Shown piece by piece: positions 32,900-43,952 of a stretch of 64,000 nucleotides of DNA. The position numbers were made by a program, and so were the translations under genes. The stretch is taken from contig CM119264.1 of the NCBI GenBank assembly GCA_051294375.1, positions 31,353,115-31,417,114 on the forward strand, written 5' to 3'. A model generated the notes under the pieces. It saw only the letters and a list, made by a program, of their open reading frames with translations, searched no databases and was not told the origin of the DNA. Origin of the DNA: Paraspadella gotoi (taxonomy: Eukaryota > Chaetognatha). Every line of letters starts with the position of its first letter. Within the stretch, counting starts at the first letter, position 1.

Positions 32900-33092
32900 A
32901 TCAGGCGGAAGAAGAAGGAGAAATTGATTCGGAAGGAAAAAGAGAAGAAAAAATAAAGAAGAAGAAGGAGAGTATAAAAGAAAAGAAAATGAGTAAGAGG
33001 ATGAGGAGAGTAAAATAGAAAGAGAAAAGAGAGATAGAAAGATAGCGAAAGAGAGACACAAAGAGAGAGGTAAACAATAGATATAAAAAGAG

Positions 33093-33132
<40 letters not shown>

Positions 33133-33200
33133 ATAGACGAGAGATATGTTCTATTCACGCGCGCAAGAGTTGAGAATTGAGGAGAGAGATGGAGAGAGAG

Positions 33201-33249
<49 letters not shown>

Positions 33250-33250
33250 A
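32900..33250. repeat. Purine-rich stretch with two (GA)n runs
   Basis: GAAGAAGGA-type sequence, then GA runs at 33094-33128 and 33196-33247. Confidence 0.9.
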
Positions 33251-33319
33251 ATATTTTTTTCTCTGACATGAATCAAGTTCCCTTTGGTTTATTTGTCGGA
33301 ATTTCTTTAGTCGGTACGA

Positions 33320-33500
33320 ATGTCGGTCTGCATTGTCGGTCTACATTGTCGGCAGCCAGCTTTGTTGAGCTCTGAGACCCATGTAGCCTTTCAGGAACGC
33401 GGCCGCATCCGGGCCGAACTGAAAAGGACGATGTCCCCGTGGGTTGTGCCTGGCATTTCAGGACGTGAAAATTTTTCTGAAGGCTCTTGCTCTCACTCTT
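33320..33500 (+). CDS. Possible small exon or gene fragment, unrecognised
   Basis: A GC-richer island with a mixed-composition frame of about 55 codons before it runs into a CT array. It includes HVAFQERGRIRAELKRTMSP and WVVPGISGR. The amino-acid mix looks more protein-like than any neighbour. There is no recognised domain, and the frame continues into SLSL, so the 3' limit is arbitrary. Confidence 0.25.
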
Positions 33501-33534
33501 TTTTCTATTTATTTTCCTTCATACACTCTGTCTT

Positions 33535-33605
<71 letters not shown>
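33535..33605. repeat. (CT)n microsatellite
   Basis: CT run with one TTC break, followed by a T-rich CTTTT tract to about 33700. Confidence 0.96.
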
Positions 33606-33610
<5 letters not shown>

Positions 33611-33824
33611 CTCTTCCTTTTTCTCTTTTTCTCTTTATTTCTCTTCTTATCTGTCTTTGTAACTGTACTCTCTCTCTGTCTCTCTTTTTTCCCTTCTTTA
33701 TCTCTATTTCGAACGTTAAAAAAAGAACGGGATCTATGTGTAAACACTGAAATTGTAAACTATGTATATAGTTAGTAATTTGTAATTTCTTTGCTAATTT
33801 ATTTACATTTCTTTAAATAATGTG

Positions 33825-33925
33825 TACATACATATATATGTACAGCTCATTAACAATTGCATTGTTACTGTGTTAAATTTTCACATTTTGAGCATAATAA
33901 ATCAAATCAAATCAAATGAAAATAT
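33825..33925 (+). mobile_element. LINE-like 3' tail, copy 1
   Basis: Contains TACAGCTCATTAACAATTGC and TTTTGAGCATAATAAATC, ending in a (AAATC)n pentamer tail. A short tandem tail after a conserved 3' segment is typical of non-LTR retrotransposons. No ORF is attached. A second copy surrounds the gap at 34254-34281. Confidence 0.5.
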
Positions 33926-34031
33926 CTCTCTCTCTCTGTAAAGAATAGTAGTACGTTTACTGAATAGCTGTACTGCACTTCACAGTCGTACTAGCGCTGC
34001 TTACGGCGTCGACGTTATTTTGTTTATTTGA

Positions 34032-34044
34032 GTTGCTTAGTAAC
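34032..34044. promoter_or_regulatory. X-box-like motif (13 bp)
   Basis: GTTGCTTAGTAAC is an almost palindromic X-box with a one-base spacer; one base departs from GTNRCC-N-RGYAAC. It is 16 bases from a CpG-containing stretch (GGCGTCGACG, 34005-34014). Confidence 0.3.
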
Positions 34045-34203
34045 TAATTCCTTCACTACCGTTTTTGAGTCGCTACGAGACGAGTCGACGTTACGAGTTT
34101 TTGAAACAAATGATTAATTTTATGAGGAAAAAACGAAAAAATCCCTAACTGCCCAAAATGTGAGATATAATTAAATTGTAACATTTAATTGACATTGTAA
34201 TCG

Positions 34204-34336
34204 AAAAATAACAATATATGTACAGCTCATTAACAATTGCATTGTTACTGTGTNNNNNNNNNNNNNNNNNNNNNNNNNNNNTTCCTGATTGTGTTAAATT
34301 ACATTTTGAGCATAATAATCAAATCAAATGAAATAG
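34204..34336 (+). mobile_element. LINE-like 3' tail, copy 2, with internal gap
   Basis: Repeats the words of 33825-33925 on both sides of a 28-N gap (34254-34281). After the gap it continues with ATTTTGAGCATAAT and AATCAAATC. It may be a second insertion or a duplicated read end. Confidence 0.45.
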
Positions 34337-34346
34337 TAATATATCA

Positions 34347-34535
34347 TCTCTCTCTCTCCTCTTCTTCTCATCTCTCTCTCTCTCTTCTCTCTCTCTCTCT
34401 TACTTCTTTCTCTGCTTTTCTTTTCTGTCTTTGGTAACTGTAACTTCTCATCTCTCCATCTCTCTCTCTCTCGTCTCTCTCTCGCTCTCTCTCTCTTCTC
34501 TCTCTCCTCTCTCTCTCTCTCTATCTCACTGACCT
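34347..34535. repeat. (CT)n arrays after the gap
   Basis: Interrupted CT runs with a TCTTTGGTAACTGTAACTTC word that resembles 33651-33668. This suggests that 34282-34535 is a noisy, rearranged copy of 33600-33950. Confidence 0.85.
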
Positions 34536-34597
34536 GCGGATACAATTCACGTCGGACTGACTCTTCGATTAACACTCGAAAGATCTTTCTTTGACGA

Positions 34598-34655
34598 CCG
34601 AACGACGACGACGACGACGACGACGAGTACGACGACGGACGACGACGACGATGAT
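34598..34655. repeat. (GAC)n trinucleotide array
   Basis: About 17 GAC units with two variants. Confidence 0.95.
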
Positions 34656-34859
34656 CGTTAAAATGCTCGCTTTAAGAAATAAAAATTCTCTGTCAATGTT
34701 TAAATTATAATTACACTATTTCAAAAATATTTTAGTAAGAATATTTTTCAGTATTTGCACTTAGTTGTAAAATAACGAATAGAAATACAATATACAAACG
34801 GTCATATTTTTTTTTATCTCAAAAAATGCGGGTTTTGTGTGACTGGAATTGAACCCGAG

Positions 34860-34992
34860 AGAAGGAGAGAGAGAGAGAGAGAGAGAGGAAGAGAGAGAGA
34901 GAGAGAGAGAGGGAGCGAGAGAGAGAGGAGAGAGAGGGAAGAGGAGAGGAGAGAGAGAGGAGAGGGAGAGAGAGGGAGAGGGAGACAGAGTA
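34860..34992. repeat. (GA)n microsatellite, GGGA-rich end
   Basis: Interrupted GA array of about 130 bases. Confidence 0.95.
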
Positions 34993-35057
34993 AAAAATAT
35001 TCCGAGCCTATTTTAGAATTTCGGTTTTTCTGGGAGCAGAAACCTCATTGTAAGAGT

Positions 35058-35760
35058 CGCCTTCGTCGTCATCGTCGTCGTTATTGTGGTCGTCGTCATC
35101 GTCGTNNNNNNNNNNNNNNNNNNNNNNNNNNNNNNNNNNNNNNNNNNNNNNNNNNNNNNNNNNNNNNNNNNNNNNNNNNNNNNNNNNNNNNNNNNNNNNN
35201 NNNNNNNNNNNNNNNNNNNNNNNNNNNNNNNNNNNNNNNNNNNNNNNNNNNNNNNNNNNNNNNNNNNNNNNNNNNNNNNNNNNNNNNNNNNNNNNNNNNN
35301 NNNNNNNNNNNNNNNNNNNNNNNNNNNNNNNNNNNNNNNNNNNNNNNNNNNNNNNNNNNNNNNNNNNNNNNNNNNNNNNNNNNNNNNNNNNNNNNNNNNN
35401 NNNNNNNNNNNNNNNNNNNNNNNNNNNNNNNNNNNNNNNNNNNNNNNNNNNNNNNNNNNNNNNNNNNNNNNNNNNNNNNNNNNNNNNNNNNNNNNNNNNN
35501 NNNNNNNNNNNNNNNNNNNNNNNNNNNNNNNNNNNNNNNNNNNNNNNNNNNNNNNNNNNNNNNNNNNNNNNNNNNNNNNNNNNNNNNNNTTATCGTCTTC
35601 ATATTTGTCATTATCGTCTTCATCGTTGTCATCGTCGTCATCATCATCTTCATCGTTGTCATCGTTGTTGTCGTCATCGTCGTCATCATTGTCATCATCG
35701 TCTTCATCGTTGTCATCATCATCTTCATCGTTGTCATTATCGTCTTCATCGTTGTCATCG

Positions 35761-35792
<32 letters not shown>

Positions 35793-35805
35793 ATCGTTGA
35801 TATTC
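35058..35805. repeat. GTC/ATC array containing a 484-N gap
   Basis: GTC/ATC triplets at 35058-35105, N from 35106 to 35589, and a further 215 bases of TCATCGTCTTCATCGTTG-type higher-order repeats to 35805. The real array length is unknown. Confidence 0.96.
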
Positions 35806-35925
35806 TCTACTCGACGTAGAAGCTTCCATCACTCACGGTTGATTGGGGTCGAAGGGAGAAGTAGACGAGAGAAAAGAGGAGAGGGAGAGAGGGGGAGAGA
35901 GAGAGGGAGGAATTAGATTACCTAA

Positions 35926-36586
35926 CTAATTAATTTTTTTATATTATTTTTTTTTTCATTGTTTTATCTTTTTTGTATTTATCTTATTAATTTTTAATGT
36001 ATAACGTTTTTATCTATTGAGAGTTGAGAGAAAGACTACATTAAATATTAAAGAGAAAAGAGAAGATTAATCTGGAGAAGGAGACATAAATAATAAAAAA
36101 GAGATAAGGTATAATTTGTTTGTTTTGATAAAAGATAATTTTAAAATAACTGCTTCCTCACCTCAATATTAACAACCTTCGCATGATGTTATTTGCAGAA
36201 GTTATTTAACGTTTTAATTTTTTACTATTTTTCCTTTATTTGAAATATCGTTTATACCTTAGGTATTTATATTAATGTCTTTATATAACATTTCCTTATT
36301 CTTGGATAATGATCGTCGAGCAGATCCGACATTTTACTTGGTGAAATAGATAGCCTTCGGCTTTTTCTCTCCTAATCTTATATTTTTAAAGTGGTGTTTA
36401 TCTCTTTTTCTGTGAAACTAATTTGCCTTCATTCCTCGCCCGCTCACCTGGGGATATTTACGTTTTTATCACTTTTTACTTTTAATATGTAATAGTTCCT
36501 GTAGATCTTCAATTTTGTTTATTCCTTTTTTTTCTTACATGCCGTGCCAAATATCTACGATTGCCGTCTCTCTTCATTTCTCTCTT
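35926..36586 (+). repeat. 661-bp exact direct duplication, copy 1
   Basis: Identical, as far as I can read, to 38745-39405 (offset 2819), ending at the same base before a 25-N gap. AT-rich with no gene seen. Exact identity right up to both gaps points to assembly duplication. Confidence 0.93.
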
Positions 36587-36611
36587 NNNNNNNNNNNNNN
36601 NNNNNNNNNNN
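36587..36611. other. Assembly gap, 25 N
   Basis: Sits between the duplicated block and the palindrome. Confidence 0.99.
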
Positions 36612-36639
36612 AATTTGATCCGAAATGTTTGTTTTGATT

Positions 36640-36978
36640 GATTATTTGACTAATTAATTATTGATTAATTAATTGAGTAATTATTAGATTAATTAATACA
36701 TCTTGCATTTACATTTAAAATAAAAAGAAATACAAAATTTCAAGTCAATCGCCCCATCCACTCATGAGTAATTGGTGTTCAAATAGTGAAATATATGTTT
36801 TTGTTTTTTTCCATTTAAACTCATTTCCACTCGGACGATTCCATCGAAACTTCATATCCAGCTCAATTACACACCTCCCTACCCACACACAAAATTTCAT
36901 TCCAATCCATCCATCCAATCACGAGTAATTGGTATTTTTTGCTAAGGTGGGACGGACGGACGGACGGACGGACGGATG

Positions 36979-37069
<91 letters not shown>

Positions 37070-37219
37070 GGACGGACATTGTTATTTTTGCATAATTTAT
37101 CATAATACGATGTTCTAACATGATATAAGTGTATGCCCGACAAGATTGAGGGGGCGGACCGACGGACCGACAAAGTGAATTATAGAGTCGGGATCTGCTG
37201 AAAGCAGACCCGACTAAAA
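36640..37219 (-). mobile_element. Family A interspersed repeat, copy 1 (minus strand)
   Basis: Read on the minus strand it begins TTTTAGTCGGGTCTGCTTTC, with a hairpin, then ACTCTATAATTCACTTTG, GGTCCG words, ATCATGTTAGAACATCG, a GTCC/GTCT array (36951-37079) and a body with ACTCGTGATTGG and GTGTGTAATTGAGCTGG. The far end is cut by the gap. No coding capacity beyond repeat translation. Confidence 0.8.
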
Positions 37220-37346
37220 TTAAAATAAGAATCCAACGCTTTTTCAAGTCACGTGACTTCACATTTTATAATTAAGAAACATGTGCATTCTCAATGGACA
37301 GACTGCCCAAACGACTTAAATGTAACTGAAAGTGATATAGCGAGCA

Positions 37347-37377
37347 AGAAAGAAAGAAAGAAAGAAAGAAAGAAAAA

Positions 37378-37433
<56 letters not shown>

Positions 37434-37445
37434 AAAAAAGAAAAT
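37347..37445. repeat. (AAAG)n tetranucleotide array
   Basis: About 24 units with two A-rich interruptions. The complement (CTTT)n occurs in the right arm of the palindrome (37918-37985). Confidence 0.97.
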
Positions 37446-37532
37446 AGAAACTAGTGAGACTCCACAGAGAAAACTAAGTTTCCTCCAAGATTAAAATCCC
37501 AGTTAATTTTCGAAATTGATTCCCTGTTTTTA

Positions 37533-37567
<35 letters not shown>

Positions 37568-38744
37568 AGAGAGAAAGAAGTAGAGAGAAAGAATGAGGAA
37601 GAGAGAGAGAGAGAGAGAGAGACGAGAGAGAGAGAAGGAAAGAGAAGGAATAGAGGACGAGAGAGTAGAAGAGAGAGAGAGAAAGAGAGAGAGAGAGAAT
37701 GAGGAGAGAGAAAGAGAGAGAGAGAGAGAGGAGAGAGAGTACTGAGAGAGGAGAGAGGAGAGAGAGAGAGGGAGCAGAGAGAGAGAGAGGAGCGATAAAA
37801 CAGGGAATCAATTTTCCGAAAATTAAACTGGGATTTTTAATCTTGAGGAAACTTAGTTCTTCTGTTGGAGTCTCACTAGTATTCTTATTGTTTTTTCTTT
37901 TTCTTTTTTTCGTCCTTTCTTTCTTTCCTTTCTTTCTTTCTTTCTTTCTTTCTTTTTCTTTCTTTCTTTCTTTTCTTTCTTTCTTGCTCGCTATATCACT
38001 TTAGTATAGATGTACATTTAAAGTCGTTGCGGCATGTCCTGTCCATTGAGGAATGCACATGTTTCCTTAATTATAAAATGTTGAAGTCACGTGACTTGAA
38101 AAGCTTGGATTCTTATTTTTAATTTTAGTCGGTCTTGCCTTTTCAGCAGATCCAGACTCTATAATTCACATTTGTCGGTCTTCCGGTCCGCCCTCCTAAT
38201 CTTGTCGGGCATTACCATTATATCAATGTTAGAACCATCGTATTAATAATAAATTATGCAAAAATAACAATTGTCCGTCCGTCTGTCTGTGCTGGTTCGT
38301 CTGTCTGTCTGTTTCTGTCTGTCTGGTCTGTCTGTCGTCGTCGCATAGCCGCTCCGTTCCGTGCGCGTCCGTCCGTCTTTCCCTCTTAGCAAAAAAATAC
38401 AATTACTCGTGATTGTTATGATGTTTGCCGAATTGAAATTTTGTGTGTGGGTAAGGGAGGTGTGTAATGAGCCTGATATGAGTTTTCGATGGGAGATCGT
38501 CCCGAGGGAATAGTTTTAAATGGAAAAAAAACATAAAATCTATATTTCAACTATTTTTTTAACACCAATTCTCATGAGTGGATGGGGCATTGAGCTTTGA
38601 AATTTTGTATTTCTTTTTATTTTAAATGTAAATCGCAAGATTGTATTTAATTAATCTAATAATTACTCAATTAATTAATCAATAAGTTAATTAGTCAAAT
38701 AAATCAAATCAAACAAACATTTCGGATCAAATTAATTAATTTAC

Positions 38745-39405
38745 CTAATTAATTTTTTTATATTATTTTTTTTTTCATTGTTTTATCTTTTTTGTATTTA
38801 TCTTATTAATTTTTAATGTATAACGTTTTTATCTATTGAGAGTTGAGAGAAAGACTACATTAAATATTAAAGAGAAAAGAGAAGATTAATCTGGAGAAGG
38901 AGACATAAATAATAAAAAAGAGATAAGGTATAATTTGTTTGTTTTGATAAAAGATAATTTTAAAATAACTGCTTCCTCACCTCAATATTAACAACCTTCG
39001 CATGATGTTATTTGCAGAAGTTATTTAACGTTTTAATTTTTTACTATTTTTCCTTTATTTGAAATATCGTTTATACCTTAGGTATTTATATTAATGTCTT
39101 TATATAACATTTCCTTATTCTTGGATAATGATCGTCGAGCAGATCCGACATTTTACTTGGTGAAATAGATAGCCTTCGGCTTTTTCTCTCCTAATCTTAT
39201 ATTTTTAAAGTGGTGTTTATCTCTTTTTCTGTGAAACTAATTTGCCTTCATTCCTCGCCCGCTCACCTGGGGATATTTACGTTTTTATCACTTTTTACTT
39301 TTAATATGTAATAGTTCCTGTAGATCTTCAATTTTGTTTATTCCTTTTTTTTCTTACATGCCGTGCCAAATATCTACGATTGCCGTCTCTCTTCATTTCT
39401 CTCTT
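38745..39405 (+). repeat. 661-bp exact direct duplication, copy 2
   Basis: Same as 35926-36586; followed by a 25-N gap (39406-39430) and then clean sequence. Confidence 0.93.
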
Positions 39406-39430
39406 NNNNNNNNNNNNNNNNNNNNNNNNN
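39406..39430. other. Assembly gap, 25 N
   Basis: Right boundary of the misassembled 35.9-39.4-kb block. Confidence 0.99.
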
Positions 39431-39615
39431 CTCTTCTCTCCTCTCTCTCTCTCTCTTTTTTTCACTGTCTCTTCCGCTCTCTCTCTACTCTTTCTCTCCC
39501 TCTCACTCCCTTTCTATCTCTCCCGCACTCTCTCCTTCTCTCTTAGATGATCTCACTAAACCATTGACCCGTTCCTCTGTGAACAGCGTCTCATTAACGA
39601 TCGAATCTTGAACCA

Positions 39616-39722
39616 ATTTCCTTTTTTCCTTTTTTCCCTTTTTTTCCCTTTTTTCTTTTTTTTCTTTTTTTTCCCTTTTTTTCCTTTTTTCTTTTTTCCA
39701 TTTTTCCATTTTTCCTTTTTTT
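39616..39722. repeat. T-rich TTTTTTCCC repeat
   Basis: About ten 9-12-base units of T-runs broken by CC or CCC. 39,725-39,985 after it is plain AT-rich sequence. Confidence 0.85.
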
Positions 39723-39997
39723 TAAGTTAAATTACATTGAATATTAAGTGAATAACTAAATAAAAAGTATAGCTAAAATAGTTAAAAAACAATTTTCTGA
39801 AAATCGTAATTCTAAACTGCTACAATATGTAAATGAGATTGAAATATACCACATGTTATTCTGCTACATATATAATTATTTAATCAATCTCGTTGTTTTA
39901 ATTACTCAATACTTCTCTTTGTTTCATATTTTAATTTTTTGTTCTTAAGGAGCTAATCTTTAAAAATTTCTTGTTTAAAATTATGAAATCTTGAAAG

Positions 39998-40178
39998 CGA
40001 GAGAGAGAAAAAGAGAGAGAGACCGGATAACAAATGTCTGTTGAATAATTTTCCAAGAGAGAGAAGAGAGAGAGAATAGAGAGAGAGAGAGAGAGAGAGA
40101 GAGTCGTTTCTTCTGCTTATTTCTTGTTCTCTTGTTTGTGTTTAAAAGAGCCACCGCGTTTTTCCCATCAATTTTCTT

Positions 40179-40220
<42 letters not shown>

Positions 40221-40250
40221 CCTCTCTCTCTCTCTCTTTCTCTCTCTCTC
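39998..40250. repeat. (GA)n then (CT)n microsatellites in opposite orientation
   Basis: GA runs at 39998-40022 and 40056-40103, CT run at 40184-40253, separated by about 80 bases. The pair could fold into a hairpin. Confidence 0.92.
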
Positions 40251-40554
40251 AATCTCTCTATTTTTTGCCTCCGGCTTTTCAATCAATTTTTCTTCTATAT
40301 TTTGACGGACGTACATGTGAAATATTAATTCTCAATTTTTTTTTAGCGCCAAAAATTGTTGAACGATAAAGAAAATATTTTTATTTTAATATTGATCCTT
40401 TTATTTAAAATTTACCTTATTTTCTAGTAGCCATAATTTTAAATTTTAATTTAGTTTTTCAATTTTTTTCATTTTGTTAAAAAAATATTTGATTATTATT
40501 AGCTTTTTATACTTCACTTTTATTTTATTTTTACCTCAGTTTCTTGAAATATTT

Positions 40555-41135
40555 TTTGGCTTCGCCTTGAATCGCTACCTTCGCTATTAATTAATTAATC
40601 GCCTTGAATTTCTACCTTTGCTATTAATTAATTAATTCGCCCTCAATCGCTACCTTTGCTAATAATTAATTAATTCGCCTTGAATCACTACCTTCGCTAT
40701 TAATTATTTAATTCACCTTGAATTGCCTAAACGTTCGCTATTAATTAATTCGGCTTGAGATAGCTACCTTCGCTAATTAAATTATTTAAATTCACCTTGA
40801 TTGGCTACCTTCGGCTATTAATTAATTAATTTGGGCCTTGAAGTCGCCTACCTTTGCTATTAAATTAATTAAATTTTGCGCCTCAATCGCTACCTTCGCT
40901 ATTAATTAATTAATTTCGCCTTGGAATCGCTACGACGTTCACTATTAATTAATTAATTCACTTGAATTGCTACCTTCGCTAATTATTATTTAATTCGCCT
41001 TGAATCGCTACCCTTTGTTATTAAATTAATTAATTCGCCTTGAAATCGCTACCGTTCACTGATTAATTATTCACCTTGAATTGCTACCTTCGCTAATTAA
41101 TTATTTAATTCGCCATGAATCGCTTACGCTTCGCA
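40555..41135 (+). repeat. 38-40-bp minisatellite with TTAATTAATT
   Basis: About 15 units, each with CGCCTTGAATCGCTACCTTC followed by GCTATTAATTAATTAATT. Units contain many one-base insertions such as GGCC, GCCC or CTTACG, so part of the variation is probably read error. Confidence 0.93.
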
Positions 41136-41464
41136 TTAATTAGTTTTTAAAACTTTATTATAATTATTTGCACTTTTTTGCAATGTAATTAGAATTAATT
41201 AATTATTTAATAATTAATCATTCAGGCGGCGAAGGAAGGTTCGTAAATCGAACCGAAACATGTCCGTTTATAAATAAATTTATAAATAAACTCGTTGCTG
41301 CATCACAATTTAATCTTTTTCCTTATATCCCAAACGCAACGAAAAAGAAAGGAAATTATCACAAGAAAAATTCAAAACGATTAATTAGCTAAATTTCTTT
41401 TTTAATAATGAAGAAATCCCCATTTCAATTCAACACAATGTTTTTTTTCCGTACCTAGCCAAAT

Positions 41465-41560
41465 TTAACTGCCAATTGCTTTGGCCAATAGTCAAACCTG
41501 ACAGCCAATAGCTTTGGCCAATAGCCAATAGCCAATAACCAATAGCCATTAGCCACAGCG
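41465..41560 (+). repeat. Minisatellite CCAATAGCCAATAG
   Basis: Short array of 7-14-base units (AATAGCCAATAGCC) carrying many CCAAT words, next to the family A copy. Confidence 0.85.
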
Positions 41561-41574
41561 TTAGGGTTGGGTAA

Positions 41575-42152
41575 GAAACAAGTTTGAGCAAACAATGCCG
41601 AATCTGCCCACGATGATTAGCGGTTATCAGCTGATCAGATAATTAATTAATTAATTAATATTAATTATTTTAATTCATGTCAAAATCGTTTTCCACTCTG
41701 TCTCAATCACAAAACAAAAATCTCGATTATAAAATTGATTATTTAATTAATTACTAATTTAACTATAATTAATTAATCAAGCTTGAATTTACATTAAATA
41801 TAAAAAGAAAAAAAAATCATAGTTAAGCATAATCAAATAGTGAAATATATTTTTTTTCCATTTTAACTCATTTCCACTTGGACGATTCCATCAAACTTGA
41901 TTTCCAGCTTAATCACACACTTTCCTACCCACATCCAAAATTTCAAGTCAATCGCCAAATACAATCATGAGTAATTGGAGTTCAAAACTAAAGGGAGGAC
42001 AGACGGAAAAACGGGCATCAATAATTTATCATAATTCGATGTTCTGACATGATATAAGTGACGTTGCTCCGACAATATTGAGGGGGGCGACCGACGCACC
42101 AACAAAGTGAATTATAAGATCGGGATCTGCTGATAAGCAGATCCGACTAAAA
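41575..42152 (-). mobile_element. Family A interspersed repeat, copy 2 (minus strand)
   Basis: The right end holds GGGATCTGCTGATAAGCAGA and CCGACTAAAA. The left end holds AACAAGTTTGAGCAAACAAT and GCCGAATCTGCCC, matching 44470-44504 in reverse. The microsatellite core is reduced to a few GGACAGACGG words, so this copy shows the element without expansion. Confidence 0.75.
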
Positions 42153-42239
42153 AAGATAAAATAAATTCTTTGATGTACTTACTTGGACATTTGGTCATTG
42201 TAAATGTCGTTTTCGTTTTCCTTTTCCTTTTCCTTTTTC

Positions 42240-42700
42240 TTTTCCTCGTCGTCGTCGTCTTCATCGTCGTCGTCTCTATCGTCGTCGTCGTCGTTCGTTC
42301 ATCGTCGTCGGGTGGTCGTCACCATCGTCGTCGTCTTCATCGTCGTCGTCGTCGTCATCGTCGCATCTCCGTCGTCTTCATCGTCTTACGGGTCATCATC
42401 TTCATCGTCGTCGTGGTCGTCTCCATCGTCGTCGTCGTCGTCCATCTTCATCGTCGTCGTCGTCGTCTTATCGTCGTCGTGGTCGTCCTCCATCGTCGTC
42501 GTCGCGTCGTCTTCTCGATCGTCGTTGTCGTCGTCGTGTCGTCTCCTCTTCTCATCGTCAGTCGTCGTGTCGTCTTCATCGTCGTCGTCTCCATCGTCGT
42601 CGTCGTCGTCCTTCTCATCGTCGTCGTCGTCGTCGTCGTCTTCATGTCTCGTTCCTCTGTCGTCGTCGTCGTCGTCGTCGTCTTCGTATTCATCGTCCTC
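42240..42700. repeat. 460-bp (GTC)n array with TTC/ATC/TCC variants
   Basis: Long GTC array with many one-base slips that break the frame. All six frames give low-complexity peptides. Not a gene. Confidence 0.96.
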
Positions 42701-42818
42701 TTTTCTAATCCCCTTTTTGAGCGAAGATCTAATAAAAGATGATACTTCACTAATCTGTGCAAACAAAGAACAAGACAAACATCTATGCCGATAGCGTATT
42801 AGCGTAGAGGATGCAATG

Positions 42819-42825
<7 letters not shown>

Positions 42826-42865
<40 letters not shown>

Positions 42866-42921
42866 GAGCCCAACGTCTCGTCGTGGCTCACGCGCTCCGC
42901 GCCATTTTCCCCTCTCTCTAT

Positions 42922-42953
<32 letters not shown>
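42826..42953. repeat. (CT)n microsatellites around a GC-rich patch
   Basis: CT runs 42826-42862 and 42909-42953 flank a CpG-containing 45-base patch (CGTCTCGTCGTGGCTCACGC at about 42870). Confidence 0.93.
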
Positions 42954-43084
42954 CCTTCACTCCTTCTCTCCTTCTTTTTCTCGTGAGTTTTTTCCTGATT
43001 CGCTCTGGATTCGCCTAAAAAAAATAAAAAATAAGAAAATAAAGAAAAAACATAAAATCCGACAAAAGTGGCGAATGGTCTTTT

Positions 43085-43170
43085 TGACGGGGCGGATGGC
43101 ATTTTGGGGCGGGGCGATTGGCATTTTTCGGCGGGTCGAATGGCATTTTAGGCGGGGCAGATAGTATCTA
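43085..43170 (+). repeat. 22-25-bp minisatellite, GGCGGGGCGATTGGCATTTT
   Basis: Four units, GC-rich start and T-rich end, in an AT-rich area. Confidence 0.85.
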
Positions 43171-43674
43171 AGCGGAAGAGATTGCCACTCTTCGTGATGG
43201 ATGATATGACGAGTAAACTTATGAAGTGAAATCATCAGAATTGAACTTTTTTTCCCCTTTTATTGACTTTTTCGAATTCGGTTAATTTTCAAACCTTAAT
43301 TTTATACTATTATTTAAAAATTGATAATTGATTAAAAATGCAAACTTAAAGTCTCGTTTTAATTTTAAACTTTGGAAGATAAATTTGAGATCAGAACTTG
43401 GAAAGAAAAGATTAAGAATTAAATGAATTGATATCTCTAATCGATTTAATAGTACAATAGGCAAAGTGTTATTGTTATTGTTATTGGTTATTTAGCCATT
43501 TAACCATTTGAATATGAATATTCATCTCTTAATAATTTGACAAAAATGATACTCGGAATAATAACTCGGGATAACCTCAAAAATAAAGAATCAGACATCT
43601 TCCGTAATAATTAAATTATCCATCGATTTTGTTTTTTTATTCAACTATACAATTATCGCGTTTTATCAAATTAA

Positions 43675-43741
43675 AATGTTTTTTTATCAAATGAAACATC
43701 TTTTTTCAAATGCAACATATTTTTTATCAATTGTAACATGT
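43675..43741 (+). repeat. 21-bp minisatellite, left part (TTTTTATCAAATGCAACATG)
   Basis: Three to four units. The same unit resumes at 44505-44712, on the far side of family A copy 3, so one array appears split by the element. Confidence 0.8.
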
Positions 43742-43881
43742 TTTTAACCGGATCTGCTTACAGCAGATTCCGGCTCTATAATTCACTTTGTCAGTCCGTC
43801 AGTCGGGCATTCACTTATATCATGTCAGAACATCGCATTATGATAAATTATGCAAAAAAAATGATGTCCGTCTGTCCGTCA

Positions 43882-43952
<71 letters not shown>

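Larger units (their letters stand above)
36612..38733. repeat. 2.1-kb near-palindrome (probable hairpin-read artefact)
   Basis: 36612 to about 37565 is the reverse complement of about 37566-38733, with the axis in a CT run that flips to GA near 37565. The left arm is clean; the right arm is longer and has many small insertions and deletions. Both arms include the family A element, the (AAAG)n/(CTTT)n array and unique sequence. One read crossing into its own complement would give this pattern. Confidence 0.9.
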
